DNA of 34,215 bases, taken from contig MGMG01000095.1 of assembly GCA_001796355.1 (NCBI GenBank), forward strand, positions 1 to 34,215. Direction: 5' to 3'. Below are positions 25,061-33,095 of the stretch, piece by piece; the first letter of the stretch is position 1; every line of letters starts with the position of its first letter. This DNA is from Chloroflexi bacterium GWB2_54_36. Its GTDB lineage: Bacteria > Chloroflexota > Anaerolineae > Anaerolineales > Anaerolineaceae. The position numbers were made by a program, and so were the translations under genes. The notes under the pieces are model-generated. The model did not search any database and had not been told where the DNA came from. It saw nothing but the letters and a program-made list of their open reading frames with translations.

Positions 25061-26506
25061 ATGACTCAGGCGGATTTTTTCTCCATCCTCCCCATTATCA
25101 CGATATTACTGTGGGCGCTGGCGCTGTTGGTAGCTGACCTGTGGATCCCTAAGGAACGCAAGAGCATGACTGCGTTGCTGGCGGCCGTTGGGCTGGCTGT
25201 GGGAGTCGGAATTTCGCTGTCTCAAGTTGGGCAAACCGCGCTGACCTTCAAGGGTATGCTCATGCTCGATAATTTTGCCGTATTCCTGAACATCATTTTT
25301 TTGGTGAGTGGAATTTTGGCGATAGCCCTGAGCTATGACTACCTCAAACGGATGGGGATCGAACGCGGCGAGTACTATGTGCTGATGATGTTCTCGATTG
25401 CCGGCATGATGCTGCTTACGCAGGCTTACAACCTGATCGTTGTGTTCCTGGCAATTGAATTCCTCTCGATCCCGCTGTATATTTTGGCCGGATTTGCCCG
25501 GCCGCGGCTTGAATCGGAAGAAGCTGCGCTTAAATACTTCCTGCTCGGCACCTTCTCTTCCGGCTTTTTGCTCTACGGCATTGCCCTGATCTTTGGCGCT
25601 ACGAAAAGCACCGGGTTGGAAGGCATCATGGCGTCATTGAGCGCAAACGAGGCCAATCTGGTCTTATTCATCGCCGGGGCATCGTTGATGCTGGTGGGCT
25701 TTGGATTTAAGGTGGCTGTGGCGCCGTTCCACGAATGGGCGCCGGATGTGTACCAGGGGTCGCCTACGCCGGCTTCGGCATTCATGGCGGTCTCCGTCAA
25801 AGCTGCCGGTTTTGCCGTTTTATTACGCATCTTCCTGACCGCTTTCCCGACGCTGGCGCAGCAGTTAATGCCGGTGGTGTGGGGCGTCGCCGCGCTGACC
25901 ATGGTGGTCGGTAATGTTCTGGCGATCAATCAGACCAACCTGAAGCGGTTGCTGGCCTATTCCAGCATCGCGCATGCCGGTTACTTGATGATGGCGTTTG
26001 TCTCAGCCAGCAACCCGGCTCAGACCGGCCAGGCTGTGTCCGCGATGCTCTACTACCTGGTGGCTTACGGCCTGACGACCTTCGGCGCGTGGGCGGTAGT
26101 GGTCTCGCTCGAACAAGCTGAAGGCAAGGGGCTGGAGCTGGAAGATTACGCCGGGGTCGGGCAAAAATATCCCTGGCTGGGCGCGGCCATGCTGGTGTTT
26201 ATGCTCTCGCTCTCGGGCATCCCGCTGACGATTGGGTTCTGGGGCAAGTTCTTCCTGTTCCGCACCACCGTGGAGGCTGGTTTCACCAGCCTGGCACTGG
26301 TCGGCTTGTTCACTTCGCTGGTATCCGTTTTTTACTACCTGCGGGTGGTGGTTTATATGTTCATGCGCCCGGGCGAGCCGCGCGTGCGCCGCGACGGCTG
26401 GCTGAGCCTGGTGGCAGTCGGCGCTGCCGTTGCGGTAGTTCTGCTCAGCGTGCTGCCCTCCCGCCTGCTGGATATGGCTGCCCAGGCAGTGTTACGCCTG
26501 CAGTAA
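25061..26506 (+). CDS. nuoN: NADH-quinone oxidoreductase subunit N
   Basis: A 481-residue antiporter-like proton-pumping subunit and the last gene of the operon. VVFLAIEFLSIPLYILAGF has the conserved channel glutamate; FKVAVAPFHEWAPDVYQGSPTPASAFM and RLLAYSSIAHAGYLMMAF are typical. AGGAGG (25049-25054) touches ATG 25055 but is spaced six bases from ATG 25061, so the second is chosen. The frame is open to 25001 within nuoM, without a ribosome site. Confidence 0.97.
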   Translation: MTQADFFSILPIITILLWALALLVADLWIPKERKSMTALLAAVGLAVGVGISLSQVGQTALTFKGMLMLDNFAVFLNIIFLVSGILAIALSYDYLKRMGIERGEYYVLMMFSIAGMMLLTQAYNLIVVFLAIEFLSIPLYILAGFARPRLESEEAALKYFLLGTFSSGFLLYGIALIFGATKSTGLEGIMASLSANEANLVLFIAGASLMLVGFGFKVAVAPFHEWAPDVYQGSPTPASAFMAVSVKAAGFAVLLRIFLTAFPTLAQQLMPVVWGVAALTMVVGNVLAINQTNLKRLLAYSSIAHAGYLMMAFVSASNPAQTGQAVSAMLYYLVAYGLTTFGAWAVVVSLEQAEGKGLELEDYAGVGQKYPWLGAAMLVFMLSLSGIPLTIGFWGKFFLFRTTVEAGFTSLALVGLFTSLVSVFYYLRVVVYMFMRPGEPRVRRDGWLSLVAVGAAVAVVLLSVLPSRLLDMAAQAVLRLQ

Positions 26507-26540
26507 TCCGCTGTATCTGATTATTGCGCATAAATAAACC

Positions 26541-26583
26541 AACATTTCGGGGTACAGATAAAAGTACCCCGAGTGTTTTATTT
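26541..26583 (+). terminator. Intrinsic terminator of the nuo operon
   Basis: CGGGGTAC (26548-26555), loop agataaaa, GTACCCCG (26564-26571). Flanking bases (AACA against TGTT) extend the stem with one bulge, and TTTTATTTAT follows. It lies 40 bases after the nuoN stop. Confidence 0.85.
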
Positions 26584-26610
26584 ATGCCGTTCCGGCGCAA
26601 AACCACTCGA

Positions 26611-26641
26611 CAAAATAATCCCGCCCCAAATCTTGGGGCGG
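26611..26641 (-). terminator. Terminator-like hairpin downstream of the quinone oxidoreductase
   Basis: Read on the minus strand, CCGCCCCAA-GAT-TTGGGGCGG is followed by GATTATTTTG. It lies about 110 bases after the stop of the oxidoreductase. The half TTGGGGCGGGATTATT is identical to that at 9076-9091. Confidence 0.6.
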
Positions 26642-26751
26642 TGTAGGGTGAGGTTGGCACATAAATTTTCAGGACAGGTCAAATTCACACAGGAAACAAA
26701 GAGCGGACTTTCATGTCAGCGCTTTTCTGAAAAATCCCCACATCCTGATGA

Positions 26752-27681
26752 TTATTTACCGGATCCGTCAAGGATAGTCAGAACGACTTTCCCCGGTTCC
26801 TTGGATTGCATGCGATAGACCATGGCTGCGTTGGCATCTTCCAGCGGGAAGGTGCGATTCACGAACACCTGCACCTTGCCAGCATCGATCAACTCCGCCA
26901 TTTTGGCCAGGATTTCGGCATTCGGCCAGGCTGCCAGTCCCATACTCTTGATACCGCGGCGTGTCGGCTCCTCCTGCGGCGTCTCCGCCAACAGCGAAGT
27001 AACGTACCGTCCACCTGGCTTGAGCACATTGTAAGAACGTTCCGTCATCTCGCCGCCGATGAGGTCGAGGACGGCATCCACGTTCTGGACTATGTCCTCG
27101 AACCGCTCCTGGCTCGTGATAAATTGGTCGACACCTAGTTTTTTCGCGTGTTCAGCCTTTTCCGGGATATCCACGCCATAAACGAAGACGCCTTCAGCCT
27201 TGGCCAGTTGCGTGGCGATGCCGCCAACCGCGCCGGCCACGCCAATGATCAACAGCCGCTCGCTGCGTTGGACTTGCAGCAGTTCATACAGGGATTTCCA
27301 GGCGGCCATCGTCGGCAGGGGCGCGGCGGCCGCGGTCACATGGTCCAGCGATTGCGGTTTTTTCGTCACCTCATAGGCTTTGACCGTCGTAAACTCCGCA
27401 AACGCGCCGTTTCCCAGCGGACTCAGGCCGTAAACCGCATCACCAGGCTTGAGATGGTTGATGTTCAAACCTACCGCCACCACCTCGCCCGAAAAATCGG
27501 TTCCCATGGTGAGCGGCACGCTGGCCATGCCCTGTAAATAGCCGGCTTGGAGCGCAGCGTCGAAGGGATTAATCGAAGCCGCGTGAATGCGAATCAGCAC
27601 CTGATCGTCATCCGGCACCGGTTGTGGAATGTCTTCCAAATCCAAAGCATTCCCCCACTGATTAAGACGGACAGCTTTCAT
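26752..27681 (-). CDS. NADPH:quinone oxidoreductase-like protein (MDR superfamily)
   Basis: A 309-residue zinc-independent medium-chain reductase. The N-terminal GroES-like half reads VLIRIHAASINPFDAALQAG and MGTDFSGEVVAVG. The cofactor fold has the glycine motif GVAGAVGGIA at 147-156. The cysteine/histidine ligands of the catalytic zinc are absent, as in quinone reductases and zeta-crystallins. The physiological substrate is not known and it is not part of complex I. AAGGAG sits ten bases before the ATG. It is convergent with the nuo operon. Confidence 0.88.
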   Translation of the reverse strand: MKAVRLNQWGNALDLEDIPQPVPDDDQVLIRIHAASINPFDAALQAGYLQGMASVPLTMGTDFSGEVVAVGLNINHLKPGDAVYGLSPLGNGAFAEFTTVKAYEVTKKPQSLDHVTAAAAPLPTMAAWKSLYELLQVQRSERLLIIGVAGAVGGIATQLAKAEGVFVYGVDIPEKAEHAKKLGVDQFITSQERFEDIVQNVDAVLDLIGGEMTERSYNVLKPGGRYVTSLLAETPQEEPTRRGIKSMGLAAWPNAEILAKMAELIDAGKVQVFVNRTFPLEDANAAMVYRMQSKEPGKVVLTILDGSGK

Positions 27682-28180
27682 ATTCGTATTCTCCTTCCAG
27701 GGTTACCAATAAAAGAGTGTAAGCGCTAAATCCAGCACAAAAGATGCACAATCTGCATATACTCCTTTCTGTAGAACCCATTAAAGAAAACCGGCTCGAA
27801 TCGCTCAAGAAGGTCTGAGCCTTCCCCGCCTGATGTTGAACTCAATCCAACCCCCAACCTTAAATATTCCCATAGGAATCAAAACAATAATATCATAATT
27901 AATATCAAAATAGTAATAGATGTTGGATCCTTATAAGAGCATTTTCTGTTTAACCTACCGAATAAGCAGCGGAGAAATAGGTTTTTGCAAATTTACCGGA
28001 TTTCCAACCCTTCTGGACGTTGGACCAATCCGGAGATTGGTGGGTGGATAAATTGGGCGTCATTTCGCGCCGCGACGGCTGGTCAGGTTTGGTGGCTGGG
28101 GCGTAACGCCAGTCTTTTTGCTCGCAGGACACAGCCGCAAGGGCAATGTTACGCCTGTAGTAAGGTATAATTAAGCCATC
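27682..28180. other. Intergenic region between the oxidoreductase and tRNA-Arg
   Basis: About 500 bases with no credible gene. It includes the oxidoreductase promoter area, with TACACT on the minus strand near 27715-27720 and an inverted repeat ATGCA-caatc-TGCAT at 27744-27758. A very AT-rich stretch lies around 27860-27920. GGCGTAAC (28100-28107) is repeated inverted as GTTACGCC (28148-28155), just before the tRNA promoter. Confidence 0.55.
28166..28171 (+). promoter_or_regulatory. -10 box of tRNA-Arg
   Basis: Perfect TATAAT, nine bases before the tRNA 5' end. No clear -35 at standard spacing. Confidence 0.6.
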
Positions 28181-28253
28181 GCCCCCGTAGCTCAATGGAC
28201 AGAGTGACAGACTTCGAATCTGGAGGTTCAGGGTTCGAATCCCTGCGGGGGCA
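28181..28253 (+). tRNA. tRNA-Arg (anticodon TCG)
   Basis: Acceptor arms GCCCCCG and CGGGGGC with discriminator A. D-arm GCTC-AATGGACA-GAGT. Anticodon loop CTTCGAA gives anticodon TCG. T-arm CAGGG-TTCGAAT-CCCTG. CCA is not encoded, in contrast to the tRNA-Pro here. The first anticodon-stem pair is an A-G mismatch (ACAGA against TCTGG). Its 3' end is the probable integration site of the adjoining element. Confidence 0.96.
28231..28253. other. Candidate attachment site (attL) in the tRNA-Arg 3' end
   Basis: The T-loop to acceptor segment of tRNA-Arg directly precedes the integrase gene, the usual target of tyrosine recombinases of this type. No second copy was found in the window, so the core cannot be delimited; the partner should lie beyond 34215. 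Confidence 0.5.
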
Positions 28254-28277
28254 CTGAGCAGCTCCATTTACACGGCT

Positions 28278-28308
28278 AAACACCTCTGCTTTTAGGGGTG
28301 TTTTTCGT
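28278..28308 (+). terminator. Terminator of tRNA-Arg
   Basis: AAACACCTCT (28278-28287), loop gctttt, AGGGGTGTTT (28294-28303), one G-T pair, then TTTCGTTT. It lies 25 bases after the tRNA, inside the element side of the junction, so the element may have supplied it. Confidence 0.75.
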
Positions 28309-28392
28309 TTCCTACAATAGCCCTGGTGCATATGGTGCAATTTTTGTGTTCTATTGCGCCAAGACTAATGTTAAGAAATCTATCCCCCAATG

Positions 28393-29568
28393 TTAAAGAA
28401 ACTTTTGCGGTTCGGTTTCTGCCAGGACTTTTGGCATCTCGACTGGCACTGATGTTACCAGTTCATCCAGTAGCTTGGCGACGTCGTTTTGCGACTCCTG
28501 GTAGAGATGGCTGTAGATGTCGAGCGTCACGCTAGGCTTTGAGTGACCCAGCCGGCGCGATGCCACCAGGATTGGTACTTGATGGTTCATCATCAGGGAG
28601 GCTGCTGTGTGTCGCAAATCATGGAAGCGGATGTGAGGTAAGCCAGCTGCTTCGAGCATTCGATTAAAGTCCTTGCGCATGTTGCTCTTGTTGAGAGGAG
28701 TTCCAGCGGCTGATGGGAAGATTAAGTTGTTCTTCTGCCAGCGGGAGCCTGCCAGGAAAATCTGTGATTGTTGCCGATCTTTATGCGCTTGTAAAACTCG
28801 CAGCGTGCTTTCCCCCAACTTGATGATGCGGGTACCAAAGCGTGTCTTAGGCTCCGAGAAATTCCACCCACCCCCACTGGTTGACACTGCCTGCCGGCGT
28901 ACTTGAAGCTCCCCCGTATGCCAGTGCAAGTCGTCCCAGGTAAGGCCATAGATTTCCCCCTGGCGCATCCCAGTGACGATAGCAAGGTGGTACAGTGCGA
29001 TGTATGGGCTACTTCGTGCAGACATTAGGAACTGATTGACCTGAGCCTCGTCGAGCACTTTCATTTCAGGCGGTGAGTATCTAGGTAGGGTTGCGCCATG
29101 CGTTGGATTTTTATAGAGGAGGTCATAGCGAACTGCGCGTTCAAGCGCCCGGTGCAGGACGGCGTGCGTATGGCGTACTAGACGTGGACCATTCCCTTTA
29201 TTCAACAGATCTGTATAAAACCGTTCGACTCGAATCAAATTCAAGTCAGTGAGTTTTAGATTGCCGATCAGTGGATTAATTTTCTGGCGGATGATCCACG
29301 CGTAGTTGAGGGTCGTTTTTGGTCGGAGACTAATGCGCGCAGTGTCCAACCAATTCGCCATAAATTCGCTAACAGTGATGGTGGGGTCTTTGCTTTCCAC
29401 CCTTTCGTCAGCAGTGTGAAGGGTTTTTCGGATCCACTGTTGGCATTCTATTTTGGTTTGGGCACCGTAACTTATTCGGCGACCATTGATAGAAACTTGA
29501 GCACGCCAGGTGCCATTTGTCCGAGGGCTGATCGAACCGTCGTTTCTGCCACGCCTTTTAGTCGTCAT
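28393..29568 (-). CDS. int: Tyrosine recombinase / integrase
   Basis: A 391-residue site-specific recombinase that would insert and excise the element at tRNA-Arg. The catalytic set is complete: Arg202 (TGMRQGEI), Lys241 (PKTRFGTR), His316 and Arg319 (HDLRH), His342 (LGHS) and the nucleophile Tyr352 (LDIYSH). An N-terminal arm-binding segment (GSISPRTNGTWRAQVSINGRR) and a core-binding SAM-like domain precede it. The Shine-Dalgarno is GGAGAAAGG before the ATG. Its 3' end faces the tRNA, 140 bases away, the usual arrangement at an attachment site. Confidence 0.95.
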   Translation of the reverse strand: MTTKRRGRNDGSISPRTNGTWRAQVSINGRRISYGAQTKIECQQWIRKTLHTADERVESKDPTITVSEFMANWLDTARISLRPKTTLNYAWIIRQKINPLIGNLKLTDLNLIRVERFYTDLLNKGNGPRLVRHTHAVLHRALERAVRYDLLYKNPTHGATLPRYSPPEMKVLDEAQVNQFLMSARSSPYIALYHLAIVTGMRQGEIYGLTWDDLHWHTGELQVRRQAVSTSGGGWNFSEPKTRFGTRIIKLGESTLRVLQAHKDRQQSQIFLAGSRWQKNNLIFPSAAGTPLNKSNMRKDFNRMLEAAGLPHIRFHDLRHTAASLMMNHQVPILVASRRLGHSKPSVTLDIYSHLYQESQNDVAKLLDELVTSVPVEMPKVLAETEPQKFL

Positions 29569-29633
29569 TTCCTTTCTCCTTTCTGGGAAAAAACGGAAAG
29601 ACGGCTCGCGTAATTTTTGTCCATTGAGTTGTT

Positions 29634-29667
29634 AAGGTGCTATCATGCAAGACCATGATAGCACCTT
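29634..29667. promoter_or_regulatory. Perfect 14-bp inverted repeat upstream of the integrase
   Basis: AAGGTGCTATCATG (29634-29647), loop caagac, CATGATAGCACCTT (29654-29667). No T-tract follows on either strand, so it is not a standard terminator. It lies 66 bases before the integrase start and 56 bases past the end of the 91-residue HTH gene. It may be an operator, a recombinase/Xis site or a regulatory RNA hairpin. Confidence 0.7.
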
Positions 29668-29722
29668 CGTGCTCAAAATGGAATCCCTGGACAGGACAGA
29701 CTATCTGGCACATACTCATCCA

Positions 29723-29998
29723 TTAATGTGAGTTTGTTCGCTCTCGGTTCGCCCGGTATAGTGTCCAGATAATTGGATTTCCATCTTTGTCGAGGACATC
29801 GCCGCTGCTCCTAAAGATCAATCCTTCATCCAAATCACACTTACGCACGAATATTGCCTCGCCTTTACGGACGGTTGGGACCAAACCACGTTCCATGATC
29901 TTTTTGGCATATGAGGGATTAATTTCAAGACGCTTAGCTACCTCATCAGGGGATAAGAGTTGGCTTTCCGAATTTGAGGGCGATAAATCTATGTTCAT
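29723..29998 (-). CDS. Excisionase-like HTH DNA-binding protein (91 residues)
   Basis: A MerR/Xis-type helix-turn-helix: LLSPDEVAKRLEINPSYAKKIMERGLVPTVRKG at about 14-46, then a wing-like IFVRKCDL. Such proteins bend att DNA to direct excision or regulate the element. AGGAG six bases before ATG 29998 fixes the start; the frame is open further up to a TTG at 30124 but without a ribosome site. The C-terminal 30 residues (DVLDKDGNPIIWTLYRANRE) exceed the core domain. It precedes the integrase on the same strand. Confidence 0.78.
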   Translation of the reverse strand: MNIDLSPSNSESQLLSPDEVAKRLEINPSYAKKIMERGLVPTVRKGEAIFVRKCDLDEGLIFRSSGDVLDKDGNPIIWTLYRANRERTNSH

Positions 29999-30247
29999 GT
30001 CAAGCTCCTGTTTCTGCTTATGCTCATTAATTATCTGCCTTGTGGACCAATATTCTTGTAGACATTGGATCGCAACCTGCAGATTTGATCCATACCTCGA
30101 TTGCTCTGAAAAAATTGCACCCAATTGGTGACGACAGCCAATATGAGGGCGTTTCTTATTTCGGGATCATAATTGTCTCTCCATTGAGTAAACATAGGTA
30201 TGTAACAAATAGATCATCTGCCTTTTAATGATGGGTAAATTTCAGAT

Positions 30248-30463
30248 CTACTTATGAATCCAACCTGACCAAGACCGCTGGATATATTCAGCCAGGTCGC
30301 ACTCACGCACCCGTACCGATCCGCCAAAGCGCACGGTAGGGATTTCACCGCGTAGCATAAGCTGATAGGCAAGCGAGCGGCTGATACTTAATTGCTTTGC
30401 TACATCTGTAGCACGTAATAGGTTTTTGGGTCCACTGGGCGTGGAACACATTTCACGATCCAT
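30248..30463 (-). CDS. Excisionase-family HTH protein (71 residues)
   Basis: A small Xis/HTH_17 protein: LLRATDVAKQLSISRSLAYQLMLRGEIPTVRFGGSVRVRECDLAEYI at about 15-61. It is close in length and pattern to excisionases of integrative plasmids. GGAGG five bases before ATG 30463 fixes the start, and it overlaps the stop of the upstream unknown gene by 11 bases, so it is translated with the rep cluster. It shares the HTH layout with the 91-residue protein downstream. Confidence 0.85.
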   Translation of the reverse strand: MDREMCSTPSGPKNLLRATDVAKQLSISRSLAYQLMLRGEIPTVRFGGSVRVRECDLAEYIQRSWSGWIHK

Positions 30464-30992
30464 TCAAACCTCCACTTTGTTTGGTCAGGTTGATCTGCTG
30501 TCCACCTTTTGTGGCGATATTGACCTGGACATTGATCCCGAGCCGGCGCATTTTAACGAGCAACTCGATTGATTGGTGATATCGACGTTGCGAGTAGGAC
30601 AATACTTGCTCCCATTTTGTTGAAACAGTCAAAGACGTTCCTCGTTTTCCTATCATTTCATGGTAAGTAATCTCATAAATGTGGTATCGCAAATAGCAAG
30701 ATAAAATGTTATCGATTATTAATTGTTCAAGTGGTGTTGAGGTGTCGTATTCTAAAGATTTGGCTAATAGTTCAATGTCAAAGGCTAATATTTCCCTCAT
30801 TGAATTTGAAAATGGTCCAGTTTCGATTAACCGGTTTCTGCTTTGTACGGACAACTTACCGATTGTTTGAATTAATTCAGGTACCTCTCTGAGTATTCTT
30901 CGGAATTCGTCAACATCTTGCGGTTTGGGTTTCTCTAGATCAATCCGCCCCATTAACGCTGAGATATTGTGGGAATGGTCTTGTTTTTCCAT
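30453..30992 (-). CDS. Unknown element protein A (about 179 residues)
   Basis: I do not know a function. The middle is predicted helical, with a block YHIYEITYHEMIGKRG and then SQRRYHQSIELLVKMRRL, followed by a short beta-like tail, INVQVNIATKGGQQINL. I recall similar proteins ending in a VQINIA-type strand from mobile regions of Chloroflexota and Planctomycetota, but cannot verify this here. ATG 30992 has GGAG nine bases upstream; ATG 31007 is possible but has a poor site. It overlaps the gene before it by 40 bases (55 with the longer start) and xis by 11. Confidence 0.75.
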   Translation of the reverse strand: MEKQDHSHNISALMGRIDLEKPKPQDVDEFRRILREVPELIQTIGKLSVQSRNRLIETGPFSNSMREILAFDIELLAKSLEYDTSTPLEQLIIDNILSCYLRYHIYEITYHEMIGKRGTSLTVSTKWEQVLSYSQRRYHQSIELLVKMRRLGINVQVNIATKGGQQINLTKQSGGLNGS

Positions 30993-31297
30993 CGGCTTTT
31001 TCTCCATTCTCTGTGGTGTTTGTAGTAACCCAAATCTAACAATGACAGGGTAATGAATGACCTATTTGATTTCTCGGCTCGAACAAGTGTCAATTCCATC
31101 ATTTGTAGATCAGAAAGGAACTTATTAATCTCCTGCGCTGAATTTGATTTTATATTCCATTCAAGTCTCTCCGAGGTATCTTCTTCTTCAGCTATTGCGC
31201 CGCGGGCTCCTGTTCCCATGTATTCAGAAAACACCCGATTCCCAATTCGATGTTTCCGATAATAATAAAATCCCTTTCCACGCATTTCCCATGCCAT
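30953..31297 (-). CDS. Unknown element protein B (114 residues), YYYRK/EYxG type
   Basis: A small basic protein of unknown function. The first 40 residues, MAWEMRGKGFYYYRKHRIGNRVFSEYMGTG, look like a beta-rich nucleic-acid-binding or phage-like domain, followed by a helical, acidic middle and a C-terminal motif GYYKHHREWRKSRW. I recall this two-ended pattern from uncharacterised proteins next to protein A, but have not confirmed it. ATG 31297 is four bases after the rep stop and has GGGGGTG upstream. The frame is open to 31324, inside rep. Confidence 0.75.
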   Translation of the reverse strand: MAWEMRGKGFYYYRKHRIGNRVFSEYMGTGARGAIAEEEDTSERLEWNIKSNSAQEINKFLSDLQMMELTLVRAEKSNRSFITLSLLDLGYYKHHREWRKSRWKNKTIPTISQR

Positions 31298-31301
31298 TGT
31301 G

Positions 31302-33095
31302 CTACACCCCCATGATTGCCCCATTTGGTTTTGTCTTCCTCAAATAGGCAAACTTTTTACGTGCCTGAGCTATTTGCCTATTCACGTTGATTTCCCGATC
31401 AAGGTTTATAGATACCTTCCGTTGGTAGCTTTTTCCTAATACTCCTAATCGTTCTGCTATGGCTTCAAATGTTTCGATACTCAAATGCTCCCCCAAGTAC
31501 ACTCCTTCTGCTTGTGAATAGGTTAATAAACCAATTTCCAACATCTTTTTCAAAGCCTCTGAAACACTGGATTGAGCTTGATGTGTGGCCTTCGCTATCC
31601 TCGAGGGAGATGATTCGGGTTTGTTCAATAAATATTGATAAACTACCCAAGCCACTTTCCCAAGCTTTAAGAATATGTCCTGTTCTATTGGTCTACTGGG
31701 CAATCCATGAACTATCTCAACTGTATCGGTATCTACCCCACCATTAATCAATAGAGGATTAATGGGGTAATTACCGATAATTATTTTTTCACTAAATTTG
31801 TACCTATTTGACCCACCCTGATCGACCTTTGTGAATGCTAATAACTCATGTTTGACCAGCCTTTTTATTGCGTTACGCACAGTAACCCTCTGTTGAATAT
31901 TTGCTAAATCTAATATCTCCCTTTGAGAAGCGCGGAAATCTTCTTCACGATCAAGTTTTGCTCTTTGTATACATGCTAGGAAAACAACTCGATCTGTTTG
32001 CGCCGTTCTCCCATGAATCCTCCAATCATATTCTTTGACGAATTTCTCGGCTTTTAGTATTGTGGCATGACCGAACGTTATTGAAGGTTTTCGTTCAAAA
32101 TATTGACGAGATAACTTTAGACCTGGCTTATTTAATGCTGTTCGTAACATTTCTGTAATATGGGCAGAAGGATATGGAGGTACACATCTTGCTGCGGTTT
32201 GATGGAGAAGGTTTTCTGCTTCTTTGTATCCAACAATATCCAGCTGGATTGCAGCTGCAACGTCGTAGACAGCCTTAGTAAGTTTTATGTTCCGTTCTCC
32301 TTCACGGTGCTGGCTAGTTAATATTCGACATGTATTTTCGGAAAGCGCTTTTGTCCAACATGGTAAGCTTTCAAAACATTTACTATGTGTTTGCCCTTTC
32401 TTTAACTGCACTCCCAACCAATCAACCTGACCTATACTAAGCAATGGCGGGGGTTCGTTTGCTGGCAGATACCAAAGTGGTTCAGTTCTATCCAACCAGG
32501 AATAGATTACTCCACAGGAATGAACACTTGGTGGAAGAACGCAAAAATGATTGTTTCCCCAAATTTCGACACCTGATATTGAACAGTGTTTTTTATTAGC
32601 TAACTCTCCTTCCTTTATTCGGAATAATAAATTTCCACCTCGGCTCGTGTAGTATCCCCAAAATTTTTGTCCTCTTTTTGTAAACTCACGGAGAGATTGT
32701 TCGAATGCGATTTGCGAATCACAATCCACACAAACCAAATTTCCCGAGGTCCTACCAAGCATTACTCCTAAATTAGCGAAATCAAACAAATCTTCAAATC
32801 TTATCCACGGTCTCGAACCACTGCAAGGGTGCCCCAGCTTATTTTGGCGGTCTGAGCATTTAATATTGCATAGGTGCAGCCGGTAATAGAACAAGGGCCT
32901 AAGAATATATGGTAATTTCATTGTGTTATTGATTTTGTTCGGATATAGTCTAGCCAATTCCTTAACCTCCTCTGGTCGACATACTGGGAATACATTCAAG
33001 CCCCGGCGGTAAAGGTCCATGGCCGCTATCTGCACAGTCGACAAATTATTTTCGACCAGCGGCGTTGAATTTGGACTTATAACCGAGGAGTTCAC
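31302..33095 (-). CDS. Primase-polymerase-like replication protein with winged-helix segments
   Basis: A 597-residue protein. The N-terminal 220 residues match archaeo-eukaryotic primase/polymerase domains (Prim-Pol, PF09250 type): ANLGVMLGRTSGNLVCVDCDS with catalytic-type Asp124 and Asp126, then TSRGGNLLFRI, and EIWGNNHFCVLPPSVHS with His192. The middle (REGERNIKLTKAVYDVAAAI) resembles a primase C-terminal helical domain. Two winged-helix-like segments follow (about 375-440 and 475-540). No Walker A helicase motif is seen. It should initiate replication of the excised element. Oddities are a Cys/His cluster at 76-91 and a missing His in the GGxH motif. It starts with GTG at 33095 after GGGAG. 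Confidence 0.82.
   Translation of the reverse strand: MNSSVISPNSTPLVENNLSTVQIAAMDLYRRGLNVFPVCRPEEVKELARLYPNKINNTMKLPYILRPLFYYRLHLCNIKCSDRQNKLGHPCSGSRPWIRFEDLFDFANLGVMLGRTSGNLVCVDCDSQIAFEQSLREFTKRGQKFWGYYTSRGGNLLFRIKEGELANKKHCSISGVEIWGNNHFCVLPPSVHSCGVIYSWLDRTEPLWYLPANEPPPLLSIGQVDWLGVQLKKGQTHSKCFESLPCWTKALSENTCRILTSQHREGERNIKLTKAVYDVAAAIQLDIVGYKEAENLLHQTAARCVPPYPSAHITEMLRTALNKPGLKLSRQYFERKPSITFGHATILKAEKFVKEYDWRIHGRTAQTDRVVFLACIQRAKLDREEDFRASQREILDLANIQQRVTVRNAIKRLVKHELLAFTKVDQGGSNRYKFSEKIIIGNYPINPLLINGGVDTDTVEIVHGLPSRPIEQDIFLKLGKVAWVVYQYLLNKPESSPSRIAKATHQAQSSVSEALKKMLEIGLLTYSQAEGVYLGEHLSIETFEAIAERLGVLGKSYQRKVSINLDREINVNRQIAQARKKFAYLRKTKPNGAIMGV

Noticed and set aside
26490..28163. TGTTACGCCTG(C/T)AGTAA present at 26490-26506 and 28147-28163, flanking the oxidoreductase
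   Set aside because: 16 of 17 matching bases is expected by chance a few times in 34 kb; one copy is within nuoN coding sequence, so a transposition footprint is not supported.
27950..28267. 105-residue open frame on the minus strand reading APAGIRTLNLQIRSL
   Set aside because: It is the antisense of tRNA-Arg, a familiar false protein created by tRNA genes; no ribosome site or upstream conservation.
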